A DNA stretch of 64,000 bases from Actinacidiphila sp. DG2A-62 (GTDB lineage Bacteria > Actinomycetota > Actinomycetes > Streptomycetales > Streptomycetaceae), in the NCBI RefSeq assembly GCF_035825295.1, contig NZ_JAYMGI010000002.1, forward strand, positions 6,834,001 to 6,898,000, written 5' to 3'. Below, piece after piece: positions 43,535 through 52,900 of the stretch (the first letter of the stretch is position 1; each line of letters opens with the position of its first letter). Both the position numbers and the translations under genes were made by a program. A model generated the notes under the pieces. It worked only from the letters and a program-made list of their open reading frames with translations. It did not search any database and was not told the DNA's origin.

Positions 43535-44518
43535 TCACGCGTCGTAGGCGATGCGCAGGCCGAGGTTGCCGGTGGTGCTGTCGGGGGTGTTGGACGTGCG
43601 GGCCGCGACCCGGTAGCGGTTGCAGTACGAGCGGTGGCACAGGTAGGACCCGCCGCGCATGACGCGGGAGGCGCCGGAGGGCGGCCCGGTCGGGTTGCTG
43701 CGGCGGCCCGCCGGGTGGTCGGTGGTCCACCAGTCGGCGCACCACTCCCACACGTTTCCCGAGGTGTTGTGCAGGCCGAAGCCGTTCGGCGGGAAGGCGT
43801 CCACCGGCGCGGTGCCCTCGTAGCCGTCCTCGGCGGTGTTGCGGGTCGGGAAGGACCCCTGCCAGATGTTGCAGCGGTGCTCGCCGCCGGGCGTCAGCTC
43901 GTCGCCCCAGGGGTAGCGGCGCTGTTCCAGGCCGCCGCGGGCGGCGTACTCCCACTCCGCCTCGGTGGGCAGCCGGCCGCTGGCCCAGCGGGCGAACGCG
44001 GCGGCGTCCGCCCAGCTCACGTGCACCACGGGGTGGTCGCCCAGCCCGTCCAGCGTGCTGCCCGGCCCGAACGGCGCGCGCCAGTACGCGCCCCGGACGC
44101 CGCACCACCACGGGGTCTGCTCCGGCCGCGGGGCGCCGCGGCGCAGCGCAGCGGGCAGGAACCGCGCGAACACGTAGGACCAGCCGAAGCGTTCGGCCTC
44201 GGTGACGTAGCCGGTCGCGTCGGCGAAGGCGGCGAAGCGGTCGTTGCTTACGGCGTGCGCGTCGATCAGGAACGGCCGGACGGTGACCGGGCGGACCGGA
44301 CCCTCGCCGTCGGCCGCGAACCCCTCCGGGTCGTCGGTCCCCATCAGGAACGTCCCGCCGGGGAGCGCGAGCGGTCCGGCGGGGCCGGGGCCGGCGACCG
44401 GCTCCGGGGTGCGGGCCGAGGCGTGCGGCAGGGCGACCGGCAGGGCGACCGGCACGGGTCCCGGCGTGCCGCGTGCCGGGGCGCAGCAGCCGTGCGGATG
44501 CGGCTCGGTCTCACCCAT
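43535..44518 (-). CDS. Formylglycine-generating enzyme (SUMF1/FGE)
   Basis: A 327-residue copper-dependent oxidase that converts the sulfatase active-site Cys to formylglycine. The FGE core is clear: LPGGTFLMGTDDPEGF, HPVVHVSWADAAAFARW, LPTEAEWEYAARGG, GNVWEWCADWW, and the catalytic Cys pair in YLCHRSYCNRYRVA. The N-terminal 45 residues are a Pro/Ala-rich extension with HGCCAP. ATG 44518 follows a GGAGG ribosome site. It is the first gene of the sulfatase locus on this strand, 212 bp upstream of the ROK regulator, and supplies the modification for the sulfatase. Confidence 0.95.
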   Translation of the reverse strand: MGETEPHPHGCCAPARGTPGPVPVALPVALPHASARTPEPVAGPGPAGPLALPGGTFLMGTDDPEGFAADGEGPVRPVTVRPFLIDAHAVSNDRFAAFADATGYVTEAERFGWSYVFARFLPAALRRGAPRPEQTPWWCGVRGAYWRAPFGPGSTLDGLGDHPVVHVSWADAAAFARWASGRLPTEAEWEYAARGGLEQRRYPWGDELTPGGEHRCNIWQGSFPTRNTAEDGYEGTAPVDAFPPNGFGLHNTSGNVWEWCADWWTTDHPAGRRSNPTGPPSGASRVMRGGSYLCHRSYCNRYRVAARTSNTPDSTTGNLGLRIAYDA

Positions 44519-45040
44519 GGGTACCTCCGGATCGTCCGGGCGCTCGTCCCGGGGCGGTCCCGGCGTCCCGCGGCGTGCAGCATTACACCTGGTCAGCGGC
44601 ATCGGCAAGGGCGGTCCTCGGCGGGCCGAGGGGCCGAGCGCGCGTTCCCGTGCCAGGGGACCCGCCCGCGCCGACCGCACAAGAGCGCACACGACCGCAC
44701 CCGAGGGACCGCCGAACAGCCCCGTTTCCCCCAGGTGTTGACGCCTTCGACCATCCCTGCGTACGTTCTCCTGCCGGACGACGCCCTCGGGACCGATCGT
44801 CCACGGGTTCCTCATGCCCGCGCGGCGCACCGCCGTCCGCACCCGCCGTCCGCGCTCGTCCGTACGGTCCGTCCGCACGTCCGCATGCCTCCGCACGCCC
44901 GCGTACGTCGCCGCACCTCACGCCGCACGCGTCCGCTCGCGTCGGCTCGCGTGCGCCCGCACCGCCGTCCGCAGGCCCGCGGACGCCGACCGCCCGACTG
45001 CCCGCCCGCCCTCCGGCCATCCGTCAGGAGTCACTCCGCC
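44519..45040. other. Long leader region between fge and the GH54 gene
   Basis: About 520 bp between divergent genes. It has a candidate promoter at 44738-44767 and then about 200 bp rich in imperfect GTCCGCAC/GTCCGTAC repeats (44825-45000), so the GH54 mRNA would have an unusually long 5' leader of about 270 nt. No protein is supported in it. Confidence 0.5.
44738..44767 (+). promoter_or_regulatory. Candidate sigma-70-type promoter for the GH54 gene
   Basis: TTGACG at 44738-44743 and TACGTT at 44762-44767, separated by 18 bp, on the strand of the arabinofuranosidase gene. Confidence 0.5.
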
Positions 45041-46603
45041 ATGCGCAGAAAACGCTCTCCCGTCACCACGCCAGCCCCCTCCACCCCACGCGTCCCGCCG
45101 CGCAGTGCGGCCGTGTCGCCGCTCTCGCCCGCCGCGAGCACGCCCGCGATCCCGGCCGCGGGGGCGCTGCGGCACGCCCTGCGGCGGCTGCTGGTCGCCG
45201 CGGGCACGGTGCTGGCGCTGGTGTGCGCGTGGCTCGGCGGCACACCCGGCCAGTCGCACGCCGCCGCCTCGCTGCCCTGCGACATCTACGCCGCCGCCGG
45301 CTCGCCCTGCGTGGCCGCGCACAGCACCGTCCGCGCGCTGTACGGCGGTTACGCGGGCCCGCTCTACCAGGTCACCCGCGCCTCGGACGGCGCGACCCGG
45401 GACATCGGCCTGCTCACCGCGGGCGGTTACGCCGACGCGGCCGCGCAGGACGCCTTCTGCGCCGCCACGAGCTGCACCATCACCCGGATCTACGACCAGT
45501 CGCCGCGCCACAACGACCTGACGGTGGAGGGCGCGGGCACCGCGGGGGCCGCCGACCACGGCGCCTTGGCCACCGCCCTGCCGCTGGTGGCCGGCGGGCA
45601 CCGCGCGTACGGCGTGCTGGTGACCCCCGGCACCGGCTACCGGCACACCGACGCGGCCGGCGTCGCGGTGAACGGCGCCCCCGAATCGATGTACATGGTG
45701 GCCAGCGGCACCCACGTCAACGGCGGTTGCTGCTTCGACTACGGCAACGCCGAGCACACCATCAGCGACACCGGCAACGGCCACATGGACGCGGTCTACA
45801 TCGGCACCCGCTGCCACAACCCGCCCTGCACCGGAGCGGGCCCCTGGGTCGCCGCGGACCTGGAGAACGGCCTCTACCAGGGCAGCGGCAACAATCCGGC
45901 CAACCTCGGCAACGCCACCCCCTTCGTCACCGCGCTGCTGAAGAACGACGGTCGCACCTCGTTCGCGCTCAAGGGCGGCAACGCCCGCTCCGGCGCGCTG
46001 TCGACCTGGTGGAACGGTCCGCTGCCCAGCGGTGGTTACACGCCGATGCAGCAGGAGGGCTCGATCGTGCTGGGCACCGGCGGCGACAACAGCAACGCCT
46101 CCGCCGGGTCGTTCTACGAGGGCGTGATGACCTCCGGCTGGTCCACCGACGCCGCCGACGCCGCGGTCCAGGCGAACATCGTGGCGGCCGGCTACACCGG
46201 AGGCGGCGACGGCACCTCGGGCGCCACCATCACCGGCCCCGGCGGCGCGTGCGTGGACGTGGACGGCGACGACGTGGGGGCCGACCACGCCGCGGTCCAG
46301 CTGTGGCAGTGCCAGTCCTGGGCGGTGGACCAGCACTGGACCCACGCCTCCGACAACTCCCTGGTGACTCTGGGCCGTTGCCTGGACATCATGGGCAACG
46401 CCACCGCGGCGGGCACCAAGGTCCAGCTGTGGGACTGCAACGGGGTCGGCGGCCAGAAGTGGGTGCAGCAGGCCGACGGCTCGCTGCGCAACCCGCAGTC
46501 GGGCCGCTGCCTGGACAGCCCGAGCGGCGCCACCGCCAACGGCACCCGGCTGCAGATCTGGGACTGCAACGGCTCCGCGGCCCAGCGGTTCGCCCTGAAC
46601 TGA
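45041..46603 (+). CDS. Secreted alpha-L-arabinofuranosidase (GH54) with ricin-B lectin (CBM13) domain
   Basis: A 520-residue exported glycosidase. Residues 1-75 include a long, basic signal region with the hydrophobic core LLVAAGTVLALVCAWLGG. The GH54 domain has CDIYAAAGSPCVAAHSTVRAL, the vicinal Cys pair and nucleophile Glu in GGCCFDYGNAE, and the acid/base region GGDNSNASAGSFYEG. A ricin-B beta-trefoil follows (residues 390-520) with CLDIMGNATAAGTKVQLWDC and two similar repeats. GH54 normally carries an AbfB (CBM42) domain, so the lectin partner is unusual. It would remove arabinose side chains from plant hemicellulose. ATG 45041 follows AGGAG. Confidence 0.92.
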   Translation: MRRKRSPVTTPAPSTPRVPPRSAAVSPLSPAASTPAIPAAGALRHALRRLLVAAGTVLALVCAWLGGTPGQSHAAASLPCDIYAAAGSPCVAAHSTVRALYGGYAGPLYQVTRASDGATRDIGLLTAGGYADAAAQDAFCAATSCTITRIYDQSPRHNDLTVEGAGTAGAADHGALATALPLVAGGHRAYGVLVTPGTGYRHTDAAGVAVNGAPESMYMVASGTHVNGGCCFDYGNAEHTISDTGNGHMDAVYIGTRCHNPPCTGAGPWVAADLENGLYQGSGNNPANLGNATPFVTALLKNDGRTSFALKGGNARSGALSTWWNGPLPSGGYTPMQQEGSIVLGTGGDNSNASAGSFYEGVMTSGWSTDAADAAVQANIVAAGYTGGGDGTSGATITGPGGACVDVDGDDVGADHAAVQLWQCQSWAVDQHWTHASDNSLVTLGRCLDIMGNATAAGTKVQLWDCNGVGGQKWVQQADGSLRNPQSGRCLDSPSGATANGTRLQIWDCNGSAAQRFALN

Positions 46604-46734
46604 CCGGGTGCGGGGGAGTGACCGGTTCTCGCCCGCGACCCCTTCCGCCGGCGCCGCGCCGTGGTGGACACTGCGCGCGACCGCGGTGCCGCCACTCCGG
46701 TCGCTCCCCCCACTCCCGGACCAAGGGCCTCCCC

Positions 46735-48735
46735 ATGACGATGTCCCGGTCGTCCATCTCCCTGTCCCTGTCCCTGTCTCTGTCCCTGTGCATGGCCGCC
46801 GGACTGCTCCTCGCCGCCACCGGTGCGAGCGCCACCGCCGGAGCCGGCGCCTCCACCCGGGCGCCGGCCGCAGCTCCGGCTACCGCGGCGCCGGCCGTCA
46901 CCCCTGCGGGCGCGTCGGTCCCCGGCCCGACCGCCGCTCCCGCGGACGTGTCCGCGTGGTACCCGCCGCTGTCCACCCGAGGCCGGTACATCGTGGACGC
47001 CCACGGCGACCGCTTCCGCCTCAAGGCCGCCAACTGGGACGGCGCGCAGGGCTCCTGGACCGGCAGCGGCGACATCGCCGACCCGGCGAACCACCACGCC
47101 GGCCAGGACTCGTACGGCATCCCGCTCGGCCTCGACCGCGTGCCGCTGGCCCAGTTGACGGCCGACTTCCACGACCTGGGACTCAACAGCATCCGGCTGC
47201 CGTTCTCCAACGAGATGGTGCACAGCACGACGCCGGTGCCCGACCGGGCCGTCGCGGCCAACCCCGCCCTGCGCGGCGACACACCGCTGCAGGTGTTCGA
47301 CGCGGTGGTGGGCGCGCTCAGCGACAGCGGGTTCGCCGTCATCCTCAACAACCACACCACCACCTCGCGCTGGTGCTGCGGACTGGACGGCAACGAGCGC
47401 TGGAACACCAGCCAGTCCACCCGGCAGTGGGCCGACGACTGGGTGTTCATGGCCCGTCGCTACGCCTCGGTGCCCGGCGTGGTCGGGGCCGATCTGTACA
47501 ACGAGGTCCGCAGGAACGCCCTGGACGACCCCAACTGGGGCCTGGGCGACGACCACGACTGGTACGCCGCCGCCCAACTGGCCGGCGACCGCATCCTCAC
47601 CGAGGCGAACCCGCGGCTGCTCATCGTCGTCGAGGGCATCAACTGGACCGGTCTGCCGGTCGACGGGCTGCCGCACGGCCGCCCGATGCTCACCCCGGTC
47701 CGCGCCCTCTCCCACACCCTGGTGGACAGCCACAAGCTCGTCTACTCCGCGCACTTCTACGGGTACACCGGGCCGCACCACAGCGGCGCGACCGGCATCG
47801 GCGAGACCCACGACCCCCGCTACCGGGACATGACCCGCGCGGAGCTGGACCAGGCGCTGGACGACGAGGCGTTCTTCGTCGAGCAGCCGGAACAGCACTT
47901 CACCGCGCCGGTGTGGGTCAGCGAGTTCGGCGCCGGGGCCGACGAGACGGACGCGGCCACCCGCGCCTGGTTCGCCGACATCACCGACTACCTCGCCGAC
48001 CACGACGCCGACGTCGCGTACTGGCCGCTGGTGGGCTACCAGGGCCACGACACCTGGGCGCTGCTGAGCTACGACACCGCCGGGAACCGTACCGGCATCC
48101 TCGACCCGGGGGACTGGCGGGCGGCCGGCTGGCAGCACCTGACGGCCGCCGCCGGCGTCACCGGCCCGGTCGCGCCGGTCCCGGTCTGGCGGATGCTCAG
48201 CACCGACCACGGCGACGCCGTCGAGTCCCTGCGCGCGCGGGCGGCCGGCGACTGGGACCCCGGCGCCTCCAAAGCGGTCTGCACCGACGGGCTCCGGCTG
48301 ATCGGACTGAGCCACGACGGCGGCCGCGGCCTGTGCACGGACGCGGGCGCGCCCGATCCGCGCGCCGACGCCGGCGGCCAGAGCGTCGTGACCGACGAGA
48401 GCTACGTCCCGCCGGGCGGCGACTGGGCGAGCGGGTACACCAAGTTCCAGTGCCCGGCGGGCGACTTCCTGATCGGCTACAGCCTGCGCGGCTCGCGTGT
48501 CTCGGCCGCCCTGTGCGTGCCGGGCCGCACCGCCCTGGCCGGCGCGGGCCGCACGGTGTGGTTCGACCGGTCCGACGCCCGGCCCGCGGACGCGGCGGGG
48601 GGCGACTTCGCGGTGGGCCACTACAAGGGCCAGTGCGCGCGGGACGAGTACGCCGCCGGGATCGCCTTCACCACGCGGGTGGGCAGCGCCCAGGGCCCCG
48701 CCGCCTTGTTGTGCCGGGCGCTGGACGCCTCCTGA
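46735..48735 (+). CDS. Secreted GH5-family glycoside hydrolase with Cys-rich C-terminal domain
   Basis: A 666-residue exported endo-glycosidase. The signal peptide core is encoded by CTGTCC hexamer repeats and reads SLSLSLSLSLCMAAG. After an Ala/Pro linker (residues 30-85), the GH5 barrel begins at GRYIVDAHGDRFRLKAANWDG, with the acid/base Glu in GADLYNEVR and the nucleophile Glu in VWVSEFGAG. The family includes cellulases and mannanases; no subfamily is claimed. From about residue 500, Cys-containing repeats (FQCPAGDFLIGYSL, GQCARDEYAAGIAF) form a separate C-terminal domain of unknown role. It lies 131 bp after the GH54 gene on the same strand. Confidence 0.9.
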   Translation: MTMSRSSISLSLSLSLSLCMAAGLLLAATGASATAGAGASTRAPAAAPATAAPAVTPAGASVPGPTAAPADVSAWYPPLSTRGRYIVDAHGDRFRLKAANWDGAQGSWTGSGDIADPANHHAGQDSYGIPLGLDRVPLAQLTADFHDLGLNSIRLPFSNEMVHSTTPVPDRAVAANPALRGDTPLQVFDAVVGALSDSGFAVILNNHTTTSRWCCGLDGNERWNTSQSTRQWADDWVFMARRYASVPGVVGADLYNEVRRNALDDPNWGLGDDHDWYAAAQLAGDRILTEANPRLLIVVEGINWTGLPVDGLPHGRPMLTPVRALSHTLVDSHKLVYSAHFYGYTGPHHSGATGIGETHDPRYRDMTRAELDQALDDEAFFVEQPEQHFTAPVWVSEFGAGADETDAATRAWFADITDYLADHDADVAYWPLVGYQGHDTWALLSYDTAGNRTGILDPGDWRAAGWQHLTAAAGVTGPVAPVPVWRMLSTDHGDAVESLRARAAGDWDPGASKAVCTDGLRLIGLSHDGGRGLCTDAGAPDPRADAGGQSVVTDESYVPPGGDWASGYTKFQCPAGDFLIGYSLRGSRVSAALCVPGRTALAGAGRTVWFDRSDARPADAAGGDFAVGHYKGQCARDEYAAGIAFTTRVGSAQGPAALLCRALDAS

Positions 48736-48793
48736 CGGCCCGTCCGCACATTTTCACCATCGCGCGATGACGCGAACATGCCCTCCATCGGGC

Positions 48794-48811
48794 GGCCGGT
48801 GAATTCCGGCC
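48794..48811 (+). terminator. Hairpin after the GH5 gene
   Basis: GGCCGG-N6-CCGGCC (48794-48811), 58 nt after the GH5 stop codon. A second pair of the same arms lies about 60 bp downstream. It is probably a terminator. Confidence 0.5.
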
Positions 48812-49875
48812 ACCCCGCCGAACGGCCCCGCCAAACCGCCGCCCGACCAAACGGCCGGTCGTCCGGAAATCCGGCCGACACCGCGGCGCCGTCCGGCGGA
48901 CGTGACGCCCACCGACCATTGGTCTGGACCAGATGGAGACGCCGGTGCCCCCTTTCTTCCGTACCGGTCGGTAGTCCCGGCCTGCGCGGACGCCCCTGTG
49001 TGCGGGCCCGCGCCGCCCGGCGGCGCACCGAATTGCGCGCCGTGCTTGACGGCTTTTCAGAAGGGGAAATGCCGTGCCGTGAAATCAGCCCGCCATCATG
49101 TGTTCATCCTCCCCGTGTGCCGCGGTGATATGCGGAAACGAATATGCGGATGTCGGGGCCTGGTGATTCGGCTCCCGGAAATATCGGCTGCGGACTCGCC
49201 GTGCGGCGGGCCGGGCCCCGTGGGGACGTCCGATCCGCCGTGTGCGGGGCCCGTCCTCCGTCCGCGCCCGTGCGCGCCGGACCGGCCGCCCGCGCCGCTC
49301 GGACGGGTTTGGCGCGGGTCGGGTCGAATGCCCTGATTGTTCCTCCTCAAGTTTTGCTCAGAGAATGCCGTCGGCGGATCAGGTCCGCGTTCGCGGAAGG
49401 TGTGGGGAACGGGCGCGAGCACGCTGGGAGAAGTCACCGATTCGGGCCCGCGGGCTGCCCGTTGTGGCCCTCCTGGATGACCGGTTGCACGATGAAAAAG
49501 TCGATGTAACACCACCGCGCGGGTCGCCGCGGCGCTCTGCCGGCTCCCGGACGTCGTCCGTCCCCGGGCCGCCAGATCTCCGTCGACCCTCTCCTCACCT
49601 GCGACGATGACCCAGGCCGAGAGCGCTGCGGCGGCCCGGTCCCGGCGCGTTCCGCGTGAAGGCCGCAAGAAGCCCGGGGTGGGCAGGATTGAAGGGGATT
49701 CGCCGGGGAATACTGTCCTGCTGCGCTCGGGCCGGCCTTCCTTTGGAGTTCGGGGGAAAGTGCCTTCTTCGGGCCCGATGTCGCCTCCGGGGCGGTGCCC
49801 GGCAACTCGGGCGGCCATGCGTCGCCTTAGCGTGCCCGGCGCCGTGGAGGGCCGCCGGGAAAGGGAATTGGGGGC

Positions 49876-49904
49876 TGTTGCAAGGCGGGCGGATTCCCTA
49901 TAGT
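49876..49904 (+). promoter_or_regulatory. Candidate promoter of the ESX operon
   Basis: TGTTGC (49876-49881) and TATAGT (49899-49904) with a 17-bp spacer, ending 55 bp upstream of the eccC start codon. The -10 is close to the actinobacterial consensus. Confidence 0.5.
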
Positions 49905-49959
49905 CGCTGCGGTAACGGGGTGGCATGTACACCACTGCGCCGCATTGGGAGTCGCCGCT

Positions 49960-52900
49960 TTGAGTACGAAACCGGTGAAGCGTTCACCTCGCCGCGACGG
50001 GCCGCCGATGCCCGACGGGCAGACGGAGCTGGCCGAGCCTCCGGTACTCGGTGAGCCGGCCGGTGCGGATTTCAGCTCCGCCCTGATGTACCTGCCGATG
50101 GGCCTGGGCGCCGGCGCCATGGTGCTGATGTTCAGCGTCCGCAGTATGGGCCCGACGACGTACATGATGTCCGGGATGATGGGCGTCGCCATGATCAGCA
50201 TGACGCTGACCCAGGTGGGCCGCCAGGGCGCCGAACGCCGCCGCCGGATGCGGGCCGAACGCCGCGACTACCTCCGCTACCTGGCGCAGAAGCGCCGCCA
50301 GGCCAGGACCGCCGCCGCCGAGCAGCGGGCCGCCCTGCTCTGGGACAACCCCGACCCGCGCGACCTGTGGGCGTTCGCGATGGGACCGCGGCTGTGGGAA
50401 CGCCGCCCCAGCCACGAGGACTTCGCCCGGGTCAGGATCGGCCTGGGCATCCGCCGCGCGGAACTGGTGTTCCTGCCGCCCCAGACCAAACCCGTCGAGG
50501 ACCTCGAACCGCTCACCGCGATCTCGCTGCGCCGCTTCACCAAGGCCCACCAGACCGTCCCCGACCTGCCCATCCCGGTGGCGCTGCGCCGCTTCACCCG
50601 GGTGGAGTTCGCCGGCGACGGCCAGGAGGCGCTCGGCCTGATGCGGGCGATGGTCGCCCAGCTCGCCGTCCTGCACGCGCCCGACGAGATGCGCATCGCG
50701 GTGCTCGGCAGCCCCGCCGCCCGCGCCGAGTGGGACTGGGTCAAGTGGCTGCCGCACAACGCCCACCCCGAGGAGCAGGACGACGCCGGCCAGGTCCGGC
50801 TGGCGGCCGGCGACCACGACGAGCTGATGGCACTGCTCGGCCCCGAGGTGCGCGACCGCCCCGACCACGACCCCGACGCCTCGCCGAACGTCACCGAGCC
50901 CTTCGTGGTGGTCATCGCGCAGGGCGTCCACCTGCCCGACAGCGCCCGGCTGGTGAACGAGGGCCTGCGCAACACGCTGCTGCTGGACGCCACCGGCGCG
51001 CTGCGCGGCGGCGAGGGTGTGCTGCGGCTGACGGTGCGCGACGGCACGGTCAGCTTCCCCGCCGGCGACGACTCCTCCGCATCGGCCACCGCCGACACGC
51101 TCAGCGCCGTGGCCGCCGAGACGCTCGCCCGGCGCCTCGCGCCGCTGCGCACCGGCGGCACCGTCGACCTCACCGAACGCCCGCTGGAGTCCGACTTCGA
51201 CCTGACGTCGCTGCTCGGCATCCGCGACCCGCGCACCTTCGACGTGGCCGGCAAGTGGCGGCCGCGCCAGACGCAGTCGGCCCGGCTGCGGGTGCCGCTC
51301 GGCGTCACCGAGGACGGCGAGGTCGTCGAGCTGGACCTCAAGGAGTCCGCGCAGGGCGGTATGGGCCCGCACGGCCTGCTGATCGGCGCCACCGGCTCCG
51401 GCAAGAGCGAACTGCTGCGCACCCTGGTGATGGGCCTGGCCGCCACCCACTCCTCCGAGGTCCTCAACCTCGTCCTGGTCGACTTCAAGGGCGGCGCGAC
51501 CTTCCTCAACATGGACCGCCTCCCGCACACCTCGGCCGTCATCACCAACCTCGCCGACGAGATCCACCTCGTGGACCGCATGCGCGACTCCATCAACGGC
51601 GAGATGATCCGCCGTCAGGAACTGCTGCGCGAGTCCGGCCACTCCTCGCTGCTGGACTACGAGAAGGCCCGGCTGGCCGGCGCCACCCTCGCGCCGCTGC
51701 CCTCGCTGCTCATCATCGTCGACGAGTTCTCCGAACTGCTCGCCAGCAAGCCGGAGTTCGTCGACCTGTTCGTCTCCGTCGGACGCCTCGGCCGCAGTCT
51801 CGGCGTCCATCTGCTGCTCGCCTCGCAGCGGTTGGACGAGAGCCGCATCCACAAGGTGGAGGGCCACCTGTCCTACCGGCTGGCCCTGCGCACCTTCTCC
51901 TCGATGGAGTCCCGCAGCGTCATCGGCGTCTCGCACGCCTACGAACTGCCGCCGGCCCCGGCAACGGCTATCTGAAGGTCGACACCACCAACCTGGTGCG
52001 GTTCAAGGCCGCCTACGTCTCGGGACCCGCCCCCGAACCGGCCGGCGGGACCGACCCGGCGGCGGCGCGGCTCGCCGCCCAGGAGGTCGCCGTCTTCGGC
52101 CTCGACCGCAGCGGCGAACTCCTCTCGCAGCGGGCCGAACAGGCCGCCGCGCTCGCCGAGGCGGCCAGGGCGGCCGAGGAGCGGGCCCGTCCCAAGGTCG
52201 GCCCGGACGGCGAACCGCTCAGCGAGGAGAGCCTGCTGGAGGTGCTGGTCGACCGGCTGGAGGACGCCAGCCCGCCGGCCCGCCAGGTGTGGCTGCCGCC
52301 GCTGGACTCCTCCGTCAGCCTCGACCAGGTGCTGCCCGCCATCGTGCCGGACCCGCACCGCGGCATGAGCGCCGCCGACCATCCCGGCACGGGCGCGCTG
52401 CGCTTCCCGCTCGGCATGGTCGACAAGCCCTACGAGCAGTCCCGCGACCTGCTCACCGCGGACCTGTCCGGAGCGGACGGCCACATCGGCCTGGTCGGCG
52501 CGCCGCGCACCGGCAAGTCCACCATGCTGCGCACCCTCATGCTGTCCCTGGCGCTCACCCACACCCCGCAGGAGATCCAGTTCTACTGCCTGGACTTCGG
52601 CGGCGGCGGCCTGGTGTCCACCTCGGGCCTGCCGCACGTCGGCTCGGTCGCCACCCGCCTGGACCGCGACCGGGTGCACCGCACCGTCGCCGAGCTGACG
52701 CAGCTGCTGGAGCGCCGCGAGGCCGCGTTCGCCGCGCGCGGCCTGGAGTCCATGGCCGGCTACCGGGCGCAGCGCGCGGCCGGCGACCTCGACGACCCCT
52801 ACGGCGACGTGTTCCTCGTGGTCGACGGCTGGGGCACGCTGAAGCAGGACTACGAGGACATCGAGCCGCGCGTCATCGACATGGCCGCGCGCGGACTGTC

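Larger units (their letters stand above)
48736..49959. other. 1.2-kb non-coding region upstream of the type VII secretion operon
   Basis: No open frame here on either strand has protein-like composition. It has lower GC and more A/T runs than its surroundings. It contains hairpins after the GH5 gene, several GGCCGG/CCGGCC inverted pairs (48790-48890), and the promoter of eccC at its right end. It could be a long leader, a small-RNA locus or the remnant of lost genes. Confidence 0.5.

Noticed and set aside
44814-45521. Plus-strand frame overlapping the start of the GH54 gene
   Set aside because: It is out of frame with the conserved glycosidase and consists of Arg/Thr/Ala-rich text from GTCCGCAC-type repeats in the leader.
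49096-49935. A 279-codon minus-strand frame in the gene-free region before eccC
   Set aside because: Its composition is Arg/Gly/Pro-rich without hydrophobic periodicity, it overlaps the likely eccC promoter, and no motif is visible. The region is therefore called non-coding.
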